Part shown: positions 31,364 to 43,097 of the stretch, piece after piece
How positions within the stretch are numbered: position 1 is the stretch's first letter
Layout of the letters: the number at the start of each line of letters is the position of its first letter
NCBI GenBank assembly: GCA_022497145.1
Contig: MU385890.1
Span: 1 to 64,000 of the forward strand
Direction of reading: 5' to 3'
Length of the DNA: 64,000 bases
Source of the DNA: Rostrohypoxylon terebratum
Taxonomy: Eukaryota > Ascomycota > Sordariomycetes > Xylariales > Hypoxylaceae
Translations under genes and position numbers: made by a program
The notes under the pieces: model-generated
The model's input: only the letters and a program-made list of their open reading frames with translations
Told to the model about the DNA's origin: nothing
Database searches by the model: none

Positions 31364-32203
31364 AATTTCCGATAATGGATGGGGTTGTAGGTTGGTCTAC
31401 GGTGGTTGGTCACCTTGATTTATCGCACGATCGGTGACATCTAGATTTGTCCAAGGTGAAATGACTACCCATCTACTCAATCGGCATCCGAAATACCTAC
31501 ATCATGGATATGTATAGGTATAATGTATGGTCCCGAATAATACCCCCTTTACCCGTAGGATCTACACTGCAACGCTATCGTAATTCTATTCCAACTTTAT
31601 TTAGACCCTGGCTGCAAACGTGGTTGGTTGGTTGGTTGGTTACACGGCAGTGTAGGAACGTGGGTGGTGCGGGTGGTGTGGGTGGTGTGGGTGGTACTGC
31701 AGGTGCATGTGCCTAGGCCTATTCAGGAAGCACTGCCAATTGTGTTCTTTGTCACCTACATGGATCGAGCATACCTAGCATGTGTCAAGTACAAGATCAG
31801 TCGGACCGACTTGTATCTGTACAAGCTGAATCTACGAATGTACAAATATCTGCTCAGTACATAGTACATACCTAGAGGCTACTAGCAGTGCAGGGAAACC
31901 ACTGGGCAAGACGGTCGTCATAGACTGATTTATCATCATCCCTTGCCAACTTGCCAGCGGCGGAGTCTTATCCAACCCCGACCAACCATTCAACCCACGA
32001 TCTAGGATTCTAGGCACCAATCCCCATATACCACATCGAGGAGAACCTAGTCATTCACGGGCTCCGATTGATCGTCGATTCAACAAAAGCCTTCATACCG
32101 CTTCGTCTTCTTCGACGTCGCGTCGCAGACTAGAAGATATTCAATCTAGCTCTAGAGCTAATCCTTTGATCCTAGAACTCGTTCGCAACCGGATTAGCCC
32201 AAG
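31364..32203. promoter_or_regulatory. Divergent promoter: AflR-like regulator / SDR 2
   Basis: 840 bp between two outward-reading starts. It contains tandem TTGG (near 31623-31640) and GGGTGGTGT runs (31668-31695), and a CGGAGTC half-site near 31961. No gene supported. Confidence 0.5.
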
Positions 32204-33192
32204 ATGGTCAAGTTAGACTTCAACCTCGAGCGAGATGTTCCCGAGCTCACCGGCAAGGTCATCTTCATCACCGGAGGTAGGCATTTACCACACCTCCTTG
32301 TCGTAGCCTTCCGCATCATGCTTACCCTTCTTACCTAGGCACGGCCGGGCTCGGTGCTGCCACGGCCGCTATGCTGGCGAGCCGGAATGCGGCCAAGATC
32401 TATATCACCGGCCGTAGCGAGTCCTCGGCGCAGCGTGTCATCGCGGATATTAAATCCAAAGGTTCGAGTACCGAGATAGTATGGCTGCGCAGTGATCACA
32501 CCGATCTTGCGACAGTCAAGGAAGCAGCCGATACCTTCCTAGCCAAGGAATCCCGTCTCGACGTCCTCATGACCAATGCCGGTATCATGGCACTCCCTCC
32601 GGGTCTCACCAAGGACGGATACGAACTACACTTCGGTATCAACCACGTCGCGCACGCCCTCTTGATCCGCAAATTCCTCCCATTATTACAGAAGACGGTC
32701 AAGGAGCACGGCGAGGCACGTATCATTCCCATCTCCAGTCTGGCTCTCGTGCTGGCTCCACGGGGGCACGGAATCGTCTTTGACGAACTCAAGACGACAC
32801 AAGATTACTGGTTTCTGGGAAGGTGGCAGCGATACTCCCAGAGCAAGCTAGCCAACCTCCTCTACGGCCGCGAACTTGCTCGCCGTTACCCCGAAATCTT
32901 TACCTTGATCATCGACCCTGGCCCAAGCAACACCGGGTTGGTGTCGAGTCTTAGCCTCGTGGATAAGGCGATCGTGCACCTAGGAAATATCAACAAGTTC
33001 CTCGACGAAGGCCAGGGACATCTAAATCAGGTATGGGCTGTCGGCGTGTCCAAGGACAAGGCGAAACAGGGAGAGTTTTATGAACCGGTGGGTATACAGA
33101 CGACCTCTTACACGCCGTTCTGCCTAGACCAGAAGTTAGCGGAAAAGTTGTGGGATTGGACGGAAGAGCAGCTTAAGCCCTGGTTGACGTAG
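32204..33192 (+). CDS. Short-chain dehydrogenase/reductase 2 (308 aa)
   Basis: Exons 32204-32276 and 32339-33192; a phase-1 intron (GTAGGC...TTACCTAG) falls inside the Rossmann motif, giving TGGTAGLG at residues 23-30. NAG is at 104-106, SS at 157-158, and the catalytic Y190-SQS-K194. ITGR after beta-2 (T48, G49, R50) suggests NADP preference. It resembles the retinol-dehydrogenase/WW-oxidoreductase-like fungal SDRs often found in metabolite clusters. No signal peptide or membrane anchor. Divergent from the AflR-like regulator and convergent with the FAD oxidase (209 bp apart). Probable ketone/alcohol interconversion on the terpenoid skeleton (inference). Confidence 0.88.
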
Positions 33193-33401
33193 TGGGGCAG
33201 GGACAGATTGAGTTGAGATTAGATTTCGGCACTTCAGTGTTTGGGTTCCGGTTCAACAAGTTGCTCATTTAACCCACAATATCTAGATTCTAGGATTCTT
33301 ATGATAATGTTATAATGTCATGTTTGTCTATAAATAATATTCATAGTTTCTAACTACTGTGTTATCTTACACCGAGATATCTAGTCTCTAAATCTTTTCA
33401 C

Positions 33402-35106
33402 CTACGCTAGCGCAAACCCTCTATGCAAGTATTCCTTCAAGAACCCGTCGGGATCATACTTGCTACGAATAGCGTCTAGTTTCGCAACGTTTGTGCCATT
33501 AGCGTAGCTTGCGAAGGGGTCTTGTCCCTGCGCGGAATCACCAAGGTAAATGAAGTTGTTGAATAAACCGAGCGCCTCGGTCTTCTCACGGATTTGCTGT
33601 GCCGACTTTTGGGAAAATTCCAGCACGGCTGCGTCGTCCTCGACATTCTTCCACATGCTAAGAATGATTCCCGCTTTACGAAGGAGGATTGATTAGCAAA
33701 TTGTTGTGTTTGGAGAGACATATAAAAAAAACTTACCAATGATTGTCCCGTCGACGTCGGGATCTAGACCCAAGACATTACTGCCTCTATCCTTGGAGGC
33801 CTGGAGGTATGTCTTCGACACTGGCTGATAGACTGCGTATGTGGATAATCCTTCGACGTGGCTCAACATCGACACCGCATTGTCGATGATTGTCTGGTTG
33901 TAAAATTGAATGGTCTCCTCGGTGGCGACGAAACTGATTGCGTAAAACAAATTTCGAAGCGAACGCGTCGAAAACGAATCCAGCTGTTGCGGGATGGCCG
34001 TCCAGGTATCGTGAACTGCCGCACCGTTGGACAGGGTCATATCCGCAGGGATGGCGGTGAAGTTCTCCAAGGCCGTAGGGCCTGTCCCGCTCCCTGGGTA
34101 TAGCGCGATGTTGTAGTATGCAAGTTGTGGGGAGCTGTTGTTGAAGCTAAGCCCGGCAAATACATCGATGTGGACATTAGGGTCGTCCACGCCCCCACCA
34201 GGTGCCATGTAGCTGGTTAGAGAGGAGAGAACGTCCGGTCCAGCTTCGCTAGACCATATCGTCAATCCACCAAAGGCACTTGTCGCGGGAAATGTGCGTA
34301 CGTCAAATCGTGTAACGAGACCGAAAAGGTTAGAACCTCCTTTTAGGCCCCAAGCTAGGTCGGCGTACGGGTCGTCTGCGGCATTTGTGACTTCGAGGAT
34401 GGTGCCGTTCCATAGGACGACTTGCCAGCCGACGATGTTGTCAACCGCCCATCCTTGACTGCCGGAAAAGTATCCCATGCCTCCTCCAACCAGCAACCCG
34501 CCTACGCCGACGGAGGGGAAACGGCCTCCGTTGACTGCTAGCCCGTGCGGGACGAGCCATTGGTATACGTCCATCCACGTCTGGCCAGGGCCGATACTGG
34601 CAATCGAGCCATCGGCAGAAAGATTGTTCTTGTTGAACAAACTAGCCGATATCATGACACCATCGTTAAGAGATTGCGCTCCGGGCACCGGCATATGCCC
34701 TCCGCTACGGAAGGCGAAGTGAGTCTTGGTTTCGCGGATGAGCTTCAGCCCCTGGGAGAGAGCGTCTACGGTAGATGGCTCGAAGACGCATTGCGGTGTC
34801 ATGACGCAAGTCTGAGACCAGACATCTGAAATTTTCTTAGCTAAGTCCTATTCTGCGGTGCGATCTTGGCAATGTTGGTTACGAACCCTGAGATTGGTTG
34901 AGGTATTGCGAGCTATTGGGAAAGAACACGTGCTCGGGTAACGCTGCAGCGAGTGCATCGCAACCGCTCTTCTTAGCCGCGGACGACTCTCTAGGGATAA
35001 GCTGCCTCTCGATGATCTCGACGATCTCTGACTGAGGTATAGCTATAGCACCTAGGGCCAAGAGCCCCAGCTGCAGAAGCAGTCGGGAGAAGAGATAAGC
35101 ATGCAT
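33402..35106 (-). CDS. Secreted FAD-linked oxidase of the BBE type (526 aa)
   Basis: Exons 34887-35106, 33737-34825 and 33402-33673. The first donor is GTTCGT, the second GTAAGT, and the junctions read NQSQ|DVWSQ and GTII|AGIILS. A signal peptide is evident (MHAYLFSRLLLQLGLLALGA, cleavage near residue 22). The FAD-binding PP-loop has FRSGGHMPVPG with H117 as the expected flavin-attachment residue. FPSVGVGGLLVGGGMGYFSG shows no cysteine at the second attachment site, so single-covalent FAD is likely. The C-terminal BBE motif is YDPDGFLKEYL. Several N-glycosylation sequons support secretion or the vesicular route. Such oxidases catalyse alcohol oxidation, dehydrogenation or ring chemistry in fungal pathways. 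Divergent from P450 no. 2 over 1.1 kb. Confidence 0.9.
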
Positions 35107-36199
35107 GGTGGTGGACGACGGGTGTTGATCGTTGTCCTGGCAGATGATCTAGACCCGGATCAACTTGCGTGCCAAATATCTTTATGTAAGTGCATGGCAT
35201 ATTATTTTAAGACTTATATACGGTCATATCTATCGGGAAGGTAGAAAATTATCTGGCCGACGGCGTATACATCGGCGTATACATGGCGTCGTACCGCCAT
35301 TCCGTCGTGCCATTTACCATTATCGTGGCTTCTCCTTTCATATCCTGTCATTTACTACTAGACAGGGGCATCGCTGTCGTATCCGTGGCCTTGGGGCTTG
35401 GTGGGATATATTCGGCCCCTGCTTTTCGGTTAGTGTTCCGTGCCTCTTGGAAGTTGGGATCAAGACGGATCCCGCATCGCGAAGCTCATGTCTTAGCTCA
35501 TGTTACATGTTGCCTTCAATAGGAAGTCGACGGCGGTTTCGAATAGGTAGTTTTGCTTAGCTAGGTGGCGATTGCTTAGCCAGCCACCGGCGCGTCTTAG
35601 TCGTATAGTTGGCGAGTGATGATCGGGAGGATTATTACCGTTTTTCGCTTACTGCAACGGCAGTATCGATTAAGGTATCAATTAAGCTCTACGCGATGAC
35701 GCGCACGTGTGGCATATCTAGCCGTGCTAACCCTGGAAGTCTACGACGTCGGAATCCTGCTCCAGCTGAGGTCAGCCTAGGCCCTACACCGAGCGGGGCA
35801 GGCAGCGGAGTACCAAGACAAATGTATTTATACAAAGCATCGGTCAAGCGCCACATGTTGCACTACTTCGGATATTATGCGCAATAGTACTTCGTACCTG
35901 CGTACCTAGCAGAGGGTTACACTGCAGTAGCCATGCAAGATGATCCTGCGAGACTACATGGGTACATCGATTTTACCAGGGTCAGGGTTCTGAGCGTGGA
36001 GGTGTGGGGGTGTGGGGGTGTAGTTATCAAGTCACTTTGGGGTTTCACGGCATTGAAGCTTTGGTTAAGAGTGCAGAGTAGTACAGAGTAGAAGACCCCT
36101 ACCCGTCGAAGCTTTAGGGGTACCTGACTAGTTGAAGCATCTTAACCTTGGAACTTTGAGAAGTCTGCCTGGTTACGAAGTTCGAAGTTGTAAGCGACG
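35107..36199. promoter_or_regulatory. Divergent promoter: FAD oxidase / P450 no. 2
   Basis: 1.1 kb between two outward starts. A direct repeat CGGCGTATACAT occurs twice near 35261-35285; a CGGAGT half-site lies near 35806; GGTGTGGG repeats lie near 36000-36020. Open frames here lack protein-like patterns. Confidence 0.45.
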
Positions 36200-38168
36200 A
36201 TGGAGAGCTTGATCGCGACGTGGAAGGCCCATTGGGTTCTTGTGACAGGAATTCTTGTAAGATAGCTACTACCCTCATGTGAATGAATTGAGTACCCATC
36301 TAATACAGTTATCAAGGTCCTTGGCTATTTTCTTAGCAATGTCATCTATAACCTCTACTTTCATCCCCTTGCTAAGTTCCCGGGGCCGTTGTTGGCAAGG
36401 GCGACAAATGTGAGAATTTGTCTTTAGTACCTACTAGAATGCGATGATATGTCACTATGCGACGAGATAGTCACTAACATGATGGACATTAGCTATGGCG
36501 TTTCAAGAATACGATGAGCGGTCGACAGCACCGAATATTCCGAGCTGAACATCAGAAATATGGCGACGTTTTTCGTGTCTCTCCCAACGAGTTGAGCTTC
36601 GCCTCGCTCCAGTCCTACCAAGACATCTACGGTTTTCCACCCGCTGGACAGGCACAGTTTGTCAAAAGTGACTTTTACGACGTGTTTGGGTCTGGTTTCA
36701 AGACGGGATGCATTGGCAGCGAGAGGGATCCAAAGGTAACCATTTTTGGCTTGCTAATAAAAATGGAATCAGTTGACATGAAATATAGGTACACGCAGCT
36801 AAAAAGAAGAATCTCCTAGCAGCATTTTCCCCACGCAGTCTCGCTGCTCAAGAGAGTATCATCCAAGGATGCACAGACGCCTTTGTCGCCAAGGTAGGGC
36901 CGTTAAGTCGGAAGAACGAAGCAGGCATCGACATGGTCAAGTGGTTCGAAATGAATGCTTTCGATCTCTTAGGTGAGATGGCATTTGGAGAGAGCTTTGG
37001 TTGTATAGCGGAGGGTAAGTTTTCCTTCGCGCCCCTTATTGCATCCATCTAGGTAGCTGACGAAGTGGCTTGTAGAGAAACACCACTTCTGGATTGACCT
37101 AATCCTGAATCATCTACGGGAAGTTGTCTTGGTTGATAACTTGAGACGATTCCGCATATTGGCCACATTAGGAAAATGGATGCTCCCGTCTCTTGCGACG
37201 AAAGTGAGGGCAACTCACCAACGATACAGCCGGGATAAAGTACGAAGGTTCGTGTGATACCTCCTGAAAATTTATGGTTGGCTACTAATAGGAATAGTCG
37301 ACTTGAAAGCAAATCATCGCGACAGGACTTCTTTACGAATATTGTAGCAAAGGTCAAAAGTGGCGAGGTTGGGCTAGAAGAAATGACAGCACATGCGAGT
37401 ACGTTGATGTAAGCCATCCCATCCCCTATCCTAACTTCATGTACAAAATTTAACTTCTATCTGTATAGCATTGCTGGTGGCGAAACAACGGCGACAACGT
37501 TAGCGGCGGCTTTCTACTACATACTACGCTCTCCCGAAGTAACGTCCAAGCTAACAAAGGAAATACGCGACCGCTACAAATCCTACGATGAGATTGATTC
37601 GGTCTCTGCTCTTCAGTTGACTTACCTTCAAGCCGTCATCAACGAAGCGTTACGAATTCACCCTTCCGGCGCTGGTGGGTTTCCGCGCATATCTCCAGGG
37701 GCAACTGTTGATGGGCATTGGATTCCTGCTGGGGTAGGTTTTCGTTGAAAAGAAGGGATGAATATCCAGAGCCGTACCTGACAAAGAAACAGACAGAAGT
37801 ATACACCAGCACGTGGTCTGCATCTCACGACAAGCGCTACTTTTCAGATCCGGACGAGTTCAACCCAGAAAGGTGGATTGATCCCGACTGTAAAGACATA
37901 AAGGAAGCCAGTCAGCCCTTCTCTCTGGGATATAGGGCATGTATTGGACGAAGGTATGAAATTTGTTTCTCTCCTGTTGAACTCGCTAACAGGTGTTTTT
38001 TTTAGCTTTGCCTTCGTCGAAATGTCTCTCGTTCTCTCAAAACTATTCTTTTCATACGATATGGAACTTCTGGACCAGAATCTAGATTGGGAAAGCCAGT
38101 CAAGACATTGGGTCATGTGGTGGAAAGCACCAGTTCGAATTCGCGCTCGAGATGCGCTCTCATCATAA
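36200..38168 (+). CDS. Cytochrome P450 no. 2 (about 506 aa)
   Basis: Nine exons modelled: 36200-36256, 36293-36409, 36493-36735, 36789-37014, 37076-37247, 37292-37408, 37469-37733, 37793-37953, 38006-38168; total length is divisible by three. Features: a short N-terminal anchor, FHPLAKFPGP, YGDVFRVSPNELSF, I-helix AGGETTATT, K-helix E-A-L-R (NEALRIHPSG), FNPERW and heme loop FSLGYRACIGR. The first intron would be only 36 nt, so the first exon or start is the weak point. It shares FRVSPNELSF, DIYGF and FVKSxFYD with P450 no. 1, so the two arose by duplication within the CYP65-like group. Convergent with the Pth11-like gene (178 bp). Confidence 0.87.
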
Positions 38169-38346
38169 ATTTGAAGTCATAAGTCGTTTCGTACCTATTG
38201 ATAGACCTGCCCTACAGAGTATTGAAATCCTCCGTTCCTACCTAACCTATCTAACCTACCTTGATAAATACATGACTTCTTTTTATACAAAATCATAAAA
38301 ACTACTACTATACAACCCTAACTCCATTATACACTCTTTGACTTCC

Positions 38347-39611
38347 TTAGACAGCTTGACCGGGTTCCTTCCTTAGATCGTTATCGGGAAAGTGGCCTTC
38401 GGGTTTCTCTGGAATCGGCTCCCAGTGATGATTCGCCGGTGCCTGGCTAAGCAGCTCGAACTCGTCCGTATTGGTAATTCTGTTCCATGACATGACGGGG
38501 CGTCGGCGGGAGTCTGCGCTTCTCCCCGAGTCACCAAGAACTTTCTTTCCGCTGCTAGGGTTGGACTGCTTGGAGGCCTGGGACTTGCCGATCGTGCGAC
38601 GGAAGAGTACCGGATATGACGGGATACACGCGACGAGAAAACCTGCGAGGATTTCGATGGCGGATAAGTACGCCGCGGGGATGTTGTCCCCTTTTAGAGT
38701 GTTAATAGTTGGGCGGAAAGCGGAAAAATGAAGGAGATGGTGATAACTTACAGGTAGGATCGGTGGTCGCATTCAGATTTCCGATGTAACCAGCCCTGGT
38801 GATTCCTACTATACACGCGCCACCACCCAAACCGAAGAGCAGAACCAAACCCCATCGCCTATGTTGTGATACGTTGAGTTTCCAAACCAGCGGTAACGGT
38901 AGGATCAGAATTGCGACGTCGGTAAGCACGTTCAAGATGCTTGTGACGAGCGCCAATTGGCCAATGTTGATACAGTGACCTCCCGGGATGCTGGTGTCCC
39001 AGTTGTACTCGATAGGTATGCACTGGAAACTGATGGCGAAGACGGTGGTAAACATCCAAGCACCCATGAAGACGGCAATTCCTAGAAGCGCCCATTGGAA
39101 CCATTTATTCGGGAAGATGCGTTGGTAGAAGGTGAGGATACTCCATTTTATGGTCACGATGGCGACGGAATAGATGATCTCGGAGGAGATGAAGTACTGG
39201 TATTGGTTTAGCTGGCGTGCTTATACAAAAGACAACCTGACAACCTAACGTACAATTTGCAGAAGTCGTGCGTCCTTGATGAATATAACATGTTTCCCCA
39301 AGCCGGCCTCTGTGCACATTCCCAGCGCAACAGAAAATGGTATGTAAAGACACTACCATCCATCCATCTTGTTAGTACAATCACGATCAGGTTACCACCA
39401 GCCTCGACTGTCGACGTACCAAGGCGAAGATGATTAGATAGTCAGCTAGCAGGAGGCTGTTCCCGTGCAACCATCGCGCGAAAAGCCTCGTCGCCACGAA
39501 CACGACAGACAGGAACGCGCAAACGGATACACAGACGACAATATTAACCCTCACGTCGTCGTCAGCATGCGCCATCATGTAGGCGATCTGCTCGGGCGAC
39601 GGCGCTGCCAT
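38347..39611 (-). CDS. Pth11-like seven-helix (fungal rhodopsin-domain) membrane protein (364 aa)
   Basis: Exons 39420-39611, 39254-39352, 38752-39211 and 38347-38690, all in frame. Hydrophobic helices are visible as VNIVVCVSVCAFLSVVFVAT, LADYLIIFALCLYIPFSVAL, SEIIYSVAIVTIKWSILTFY, WALLGIAVFMGAWMFTTVFA, LVTSILNVLTDVAILILPLP, WGLVLLFGLGGGACIVGI and YLSAIEILAGFLVACIPSYP. The loop with YGxGKH (here AGLGKHVIF), KWSILTFYQRIFP and C..I..Y.WD.....GHC are signature features of the fungal Pth11/rhodopsin-domain family. The cytoplasmic tail is Ser/Lys-rich. Members are candidate GPCRs or membrane scaffolds. It sits between two P450s inside the cluster, so it may sense the product or the host, or simply be a passenger. 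Confidence 0.88.
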
Positions 39612-40778
39612 TGTGACGATGACGACAACGACAGATGTAATTCGCGAGAGTTACTCCGGATGGTGTTCCACAAAGGACAAGCTGAGCAAAGACTTAGTGT
39701 GTGTTCTATCGCATTGCGTGATGAATCAGAGTCCAGATTCGCGAAGTCTACTAGTGGGTGAGACGAGACGCCCTTCAAGACCGTACGGTAGGGGCGCTGG
39801 TAAGATAGCTTACCGGTTGTTCAGCCCCCTCATAGGCTCATACCCTTTTCCTCCCTATCCTCCCTATCCTCCCACGTTCTCGACTTAGGTAGGTAGGTGG
39901 CATGGAAGGATTTGGCGTCGTCTATAGTACATAGCATAACGTATTCTATTCCTTCACGCCCAGATATCTAACTGCACGGGTAATAGCCTCTCCGTCAGCT
40001 CTTAGTGCGGAAGATCGTGTAGTGGGTGGGACGATAGAACACCAGTTAGGTTATCGCCGATGACTAGACTAGATCCATATAAATCTCGTACGAAATTCTA
40101 GTCGGTCCATATCATCTTTTTCGATGGGACCCTTGCGATCGCCAAGTCAAATTACCAGGGAACAGGACGACCCGTTATAATCTGACGCCATTATAGTATG
40201 TACGTTGAACGGTTGCCTGACAACATGGATATGGATTCAAATAAACCCTGACCGTCGGAAGCAAGCGGCACGACGTTAAACAAGGCGGATCCCAGTAAGA
40301 CTTAACGTGAAGCAAACGTCTACTATTAGAAGTTAGAACAACCCCTCTTCCGATAGTACGATGAACAGGTACGCGATACATATCTCGCTAGTGGTAATAT
40401 CTTTGTAAGACTTGCTCTTTCGAACGAGGAAGGTCGGGGCCGTAGTTTTTACTCATCTTATTGTATACCCAGAATAGGTGATCCCTCTAGTGGTGCCCCT
40501 AGTGGTGCCCCTAGTGATGCCTCTAGTGATTCTAGTGATTCTAGTGATTCTTCTAGTGGAATTCCCGAAACAACATGGTCAAGGATCGCTATAAGCTTAT
40601 GGATAAGCTTATACCTAGTGCTTACCTACAAGGTACTCGGTAGCTACTGAGACAGGGAGAGAAGTTAGAACCCCAGAACGACGATCAAGGACTTCACTCT
40701 TATCTAATATTTCGATACAACTGGGTAGATTAACTCTGGTAGATCATTACATGACATCAGATATAGATAGGAGAATGT
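39612..40778. other. Intergenic between the Pth11-like gene and P450 no. 3
   Basis: Promoter of the Pth11-like gene and 3' flank of the P450. CCTATCCTCCCTATCCTCCC lies near 39855 and TAGGTAGGTAGG near 39886. It also holds a minisatellite at 40487-40560. No gene seen. Confidence 0.45.
40487..40560 (+). repeat. CTAGTG-based minisatellite
   Basis: Tandem imperfect units of CTAGTGGTGCCC degrade into CTAGTGATT units. Typical slippage repeat; non-coding. Confidence 0.8.
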
Positions 40779-42419
40779 TCAAGTCGTCCTCCGCTTCCTG
40801 CATAGGATAGTGGCAGAGTGATCCGGCAGGAATTGCGTCTCCACTTGCATGCTTGTCGGTCTTGTCTGCCCCTCTGCAAACTTGATGTCGTAGTTGTTCA
40901 ACAGATACATCGTGATAGCCTTGATCTCGTCACCGGCGAAGAAGCGGCCGGGACAAGCATGTCTCCCGTATCCGAATGGCATGCTCTGCGGATTTGCTGC
41001 GACGAACTGTGCTTTGCCTTTGACAGCAGGATCGTCTGTGGATTGGCGCAACTTCACAAATCGTAGAGGATCAAAAGTCTCAGGATCGGCATACAGCTTT
41101 GGGTCCATGGCGATAGCTTGAGCGGGTACGCCGATGGTAGTATGTGCTGGTATCACGAAGCCGTCCGAGAGACGCCAATCTTCGGTAATGATGCGCTCGA
41201 AAGTGACTATGAATTTCTGTTAGCAAAGAACAATTATCCAGAGGTTGAATAGGGAAGCAATCGTACTTAACAAGAGCGGATTGAATCGCTGACTTTCTTT
41301 CATGATGCTGTCCATGATATGCATTTGGAAAAAACCCTTCTTATTAATCTTGCCATCTTCGTTAGCAACCTGGTTGAACTCTTCCCTGAGCAAGGTAGCC
41401 AGTTCGGGACGTTGGCAGATGTCGAAGATCAGCTGGCTGTTTGCCGCCGCGGTTGTATGAATAGCCGCGAAGCTGATCTTGAGAAGAATCCCAGCTATGA
41501 ATCGTGGGTCCGTCTCTTCACCTACCGCGGCGTCTTGCATCCAAGCGAGCAGATCCTTCGGCCTCTTGCCCGTGCGCGCTCGCTCCGCAAGCATGGGGAG
41601 CGCCGCGTTCTCGGCCTCCTGGTAATACTTGGCAAGGATGCGGATCTCGGGAATCAGACGCGCGGCGATGGGTTTAAGGAATTCGGGATATTTCTTCAGC
41701 TTCTGCGCCCCGACATATCCGTCTAAGGCGAAAGAGATAGACGCGGCTACCCAAGACGAGTTTCGGCTAAGCTCAGGCCCGCCAAACATGCGGGAGGAGA
41801 CGCGCGCGACGATACGTGTGATGACGTCCACGAGAGGGACTGCGGTCCACTCGTCTTCGGAGCACTTGGGGAAGATCTGGTCGAAGCATTCGACAATCTC
41901 GTCTTGCACCTCCATCATAACATCCGGCAGGTGCTGGTTTAGATCCGCTTTGACTGTTCTGGGATGTAGAGTGCTGCGACTACCGAACGTCGTATATTTT
42001 CCCTCGAACATCTCGATGAAAGTTCCTACGAAATCGACCTTGTCGATCGGTGCCGTCTTCAAATCTTCAAGATAGCGAACCGGTATCATGAGGCGTTCTC
42101 CGAGAGGAGACGGCACGTAGAAGAACCCGCCGTTGACGTTGTTGCGAAAGTAACCTTCCGTGAGCATGGCCTTGGAATCATGACGAAAGCGTTCGCGGTT
42201 CCGGATCCGCTCCTTGATGCTAGCACCGCCGATGACGGGTATCCCGGGAACAAGACGTTGCTTCGGTGACGAGAAATAATTCCATAGAACCGCCGTGGAT
42301 ATGATGATAGCCAATATGCCAACGATATCATTCTTGCTAAGTGACGATGCCCACCCGACGACGTCGTCGTACAGACGTGGGCTCAGTAGAGCTGTGTCGA
42401 GGATCGAGTTTGACGACAT
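40779..42419 (-). CDS. Cytochrome P450 no. 3, terpenoid-oxidase type (526 aa)
   Basis: Exons 41267-42419 and 40779-41206 (intron GTACGA...TTGCTAAC...TTCATAG; junction NPLLL|ITFERIITED). N-terminal membrane helix KNDIVGILAIIISTAVLWNY, then GIPVIGG. The I-helix reads FAAIHTTAAA, lacking the usual acid-Thr pair, a variation shared by fungal ent-kaurene-oxidase and indole-diterpene P450s. ExxR is MKESQRFNP and the heme loop is FGYGRHACPGRFFA, both hallmark of that group. It is clearly a different class from P450s 1 and 2. Members often perform sequential oxidations of one methyl to alcohol, aldehyde or acid. It is divergent from the terpene synthase with a 678-bp shared promoter, so it is the best candidate for the first oxidation of the olefin (inference). 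Confidence 0.92.
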
Positions 42420-43097
42420 AGCATTGACTCTTACCGCTATCTTCGAGCGGCGCCTTCACGAAAGAGTGTTTCGCACAAGATCTATAGCGGAGACGTGGTT
42501 TACCTATGAGGTGTCCACGAAATGTCATCGCTGGAGAAATCTTGGTACCAGACTAGGTCTAGAGGCTTAGAACGGATAATAGGTGGATACTCAGGTCCCA
42601 GGATTCGAGATGCCGACCTACTAGGGCTATGCACGTAATTACGTACTAGTACTGTGGTGCCTCTTTTTTTTTAGGTGAAACTTATCGAATCGGGCACTTC
42701 CTCTTCGGGATAAGATAGTCAGCTTTCGGGAGTATGATGCGACGTGCGTCGTGGGTAGTATTAATAGTTAGGCTTGGAATCATACCGACGATCACAGATA
42801 GTTCCCATTCAAGGAGCTTTGCCCGAGGCGTCAGCTATGTTAAACATAGCCTAGTGAGAGATAAGGCATCTGAAGAGCGGCACAGTTTCTCGACGTTGGC
42901 ACGGGAGGTGTGTATAGACATCCGGAGTCCGTCGGCGAAACATTGTACGCTTCAGGTGCTAGCATCCCGTTCTCGCTTGGTCGACTGCGTACTGTTATCT
43001 GTATATGAGACGAGGTCCGGTTCTCGATAATCTAAGACCTCAAATTGAAAGTCATCATTACCTACTACCTAGCCAAGTCTTAGATAAGCTTAACATC
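42420..43097. promoter_or_regulatory. Divergent promoter: P450 no. 3 / terpene synthase
   Basis: 678 bp between outward starts. A palindromic CGGAGTCCG at 42923-42931 is a plausible Zn2Cys6 dimer site about 170 bp upstream of the terpene-synthase ATG. No gene supported; small frames overlap the starts. Confidence 0.5.

Noticed and set aside
35165..35560. A 131-codon plus-strand frame in the oxidase/P450-2 promoter
   Set aside because: No protein-like pattern, overlapping alternative frames of equal quality, and it lies in an AT-variable promoter region.
36257..36308. Apparent frame break between exon 1 and 2 of P450 no. 2
   Set aside because: Using the TTGAG acceptor at 36292 rather than the TACAG at 36308 restores frame. 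The intron is short (36 nt), so I lowered confidence rather than call a pseudogene.
40487..40560. CTAGTG repeats considered as a CRISPR-like or centromeric array
   Set aside because: Units are contiguous, without spacers, and short; an ordinary minisatellite.
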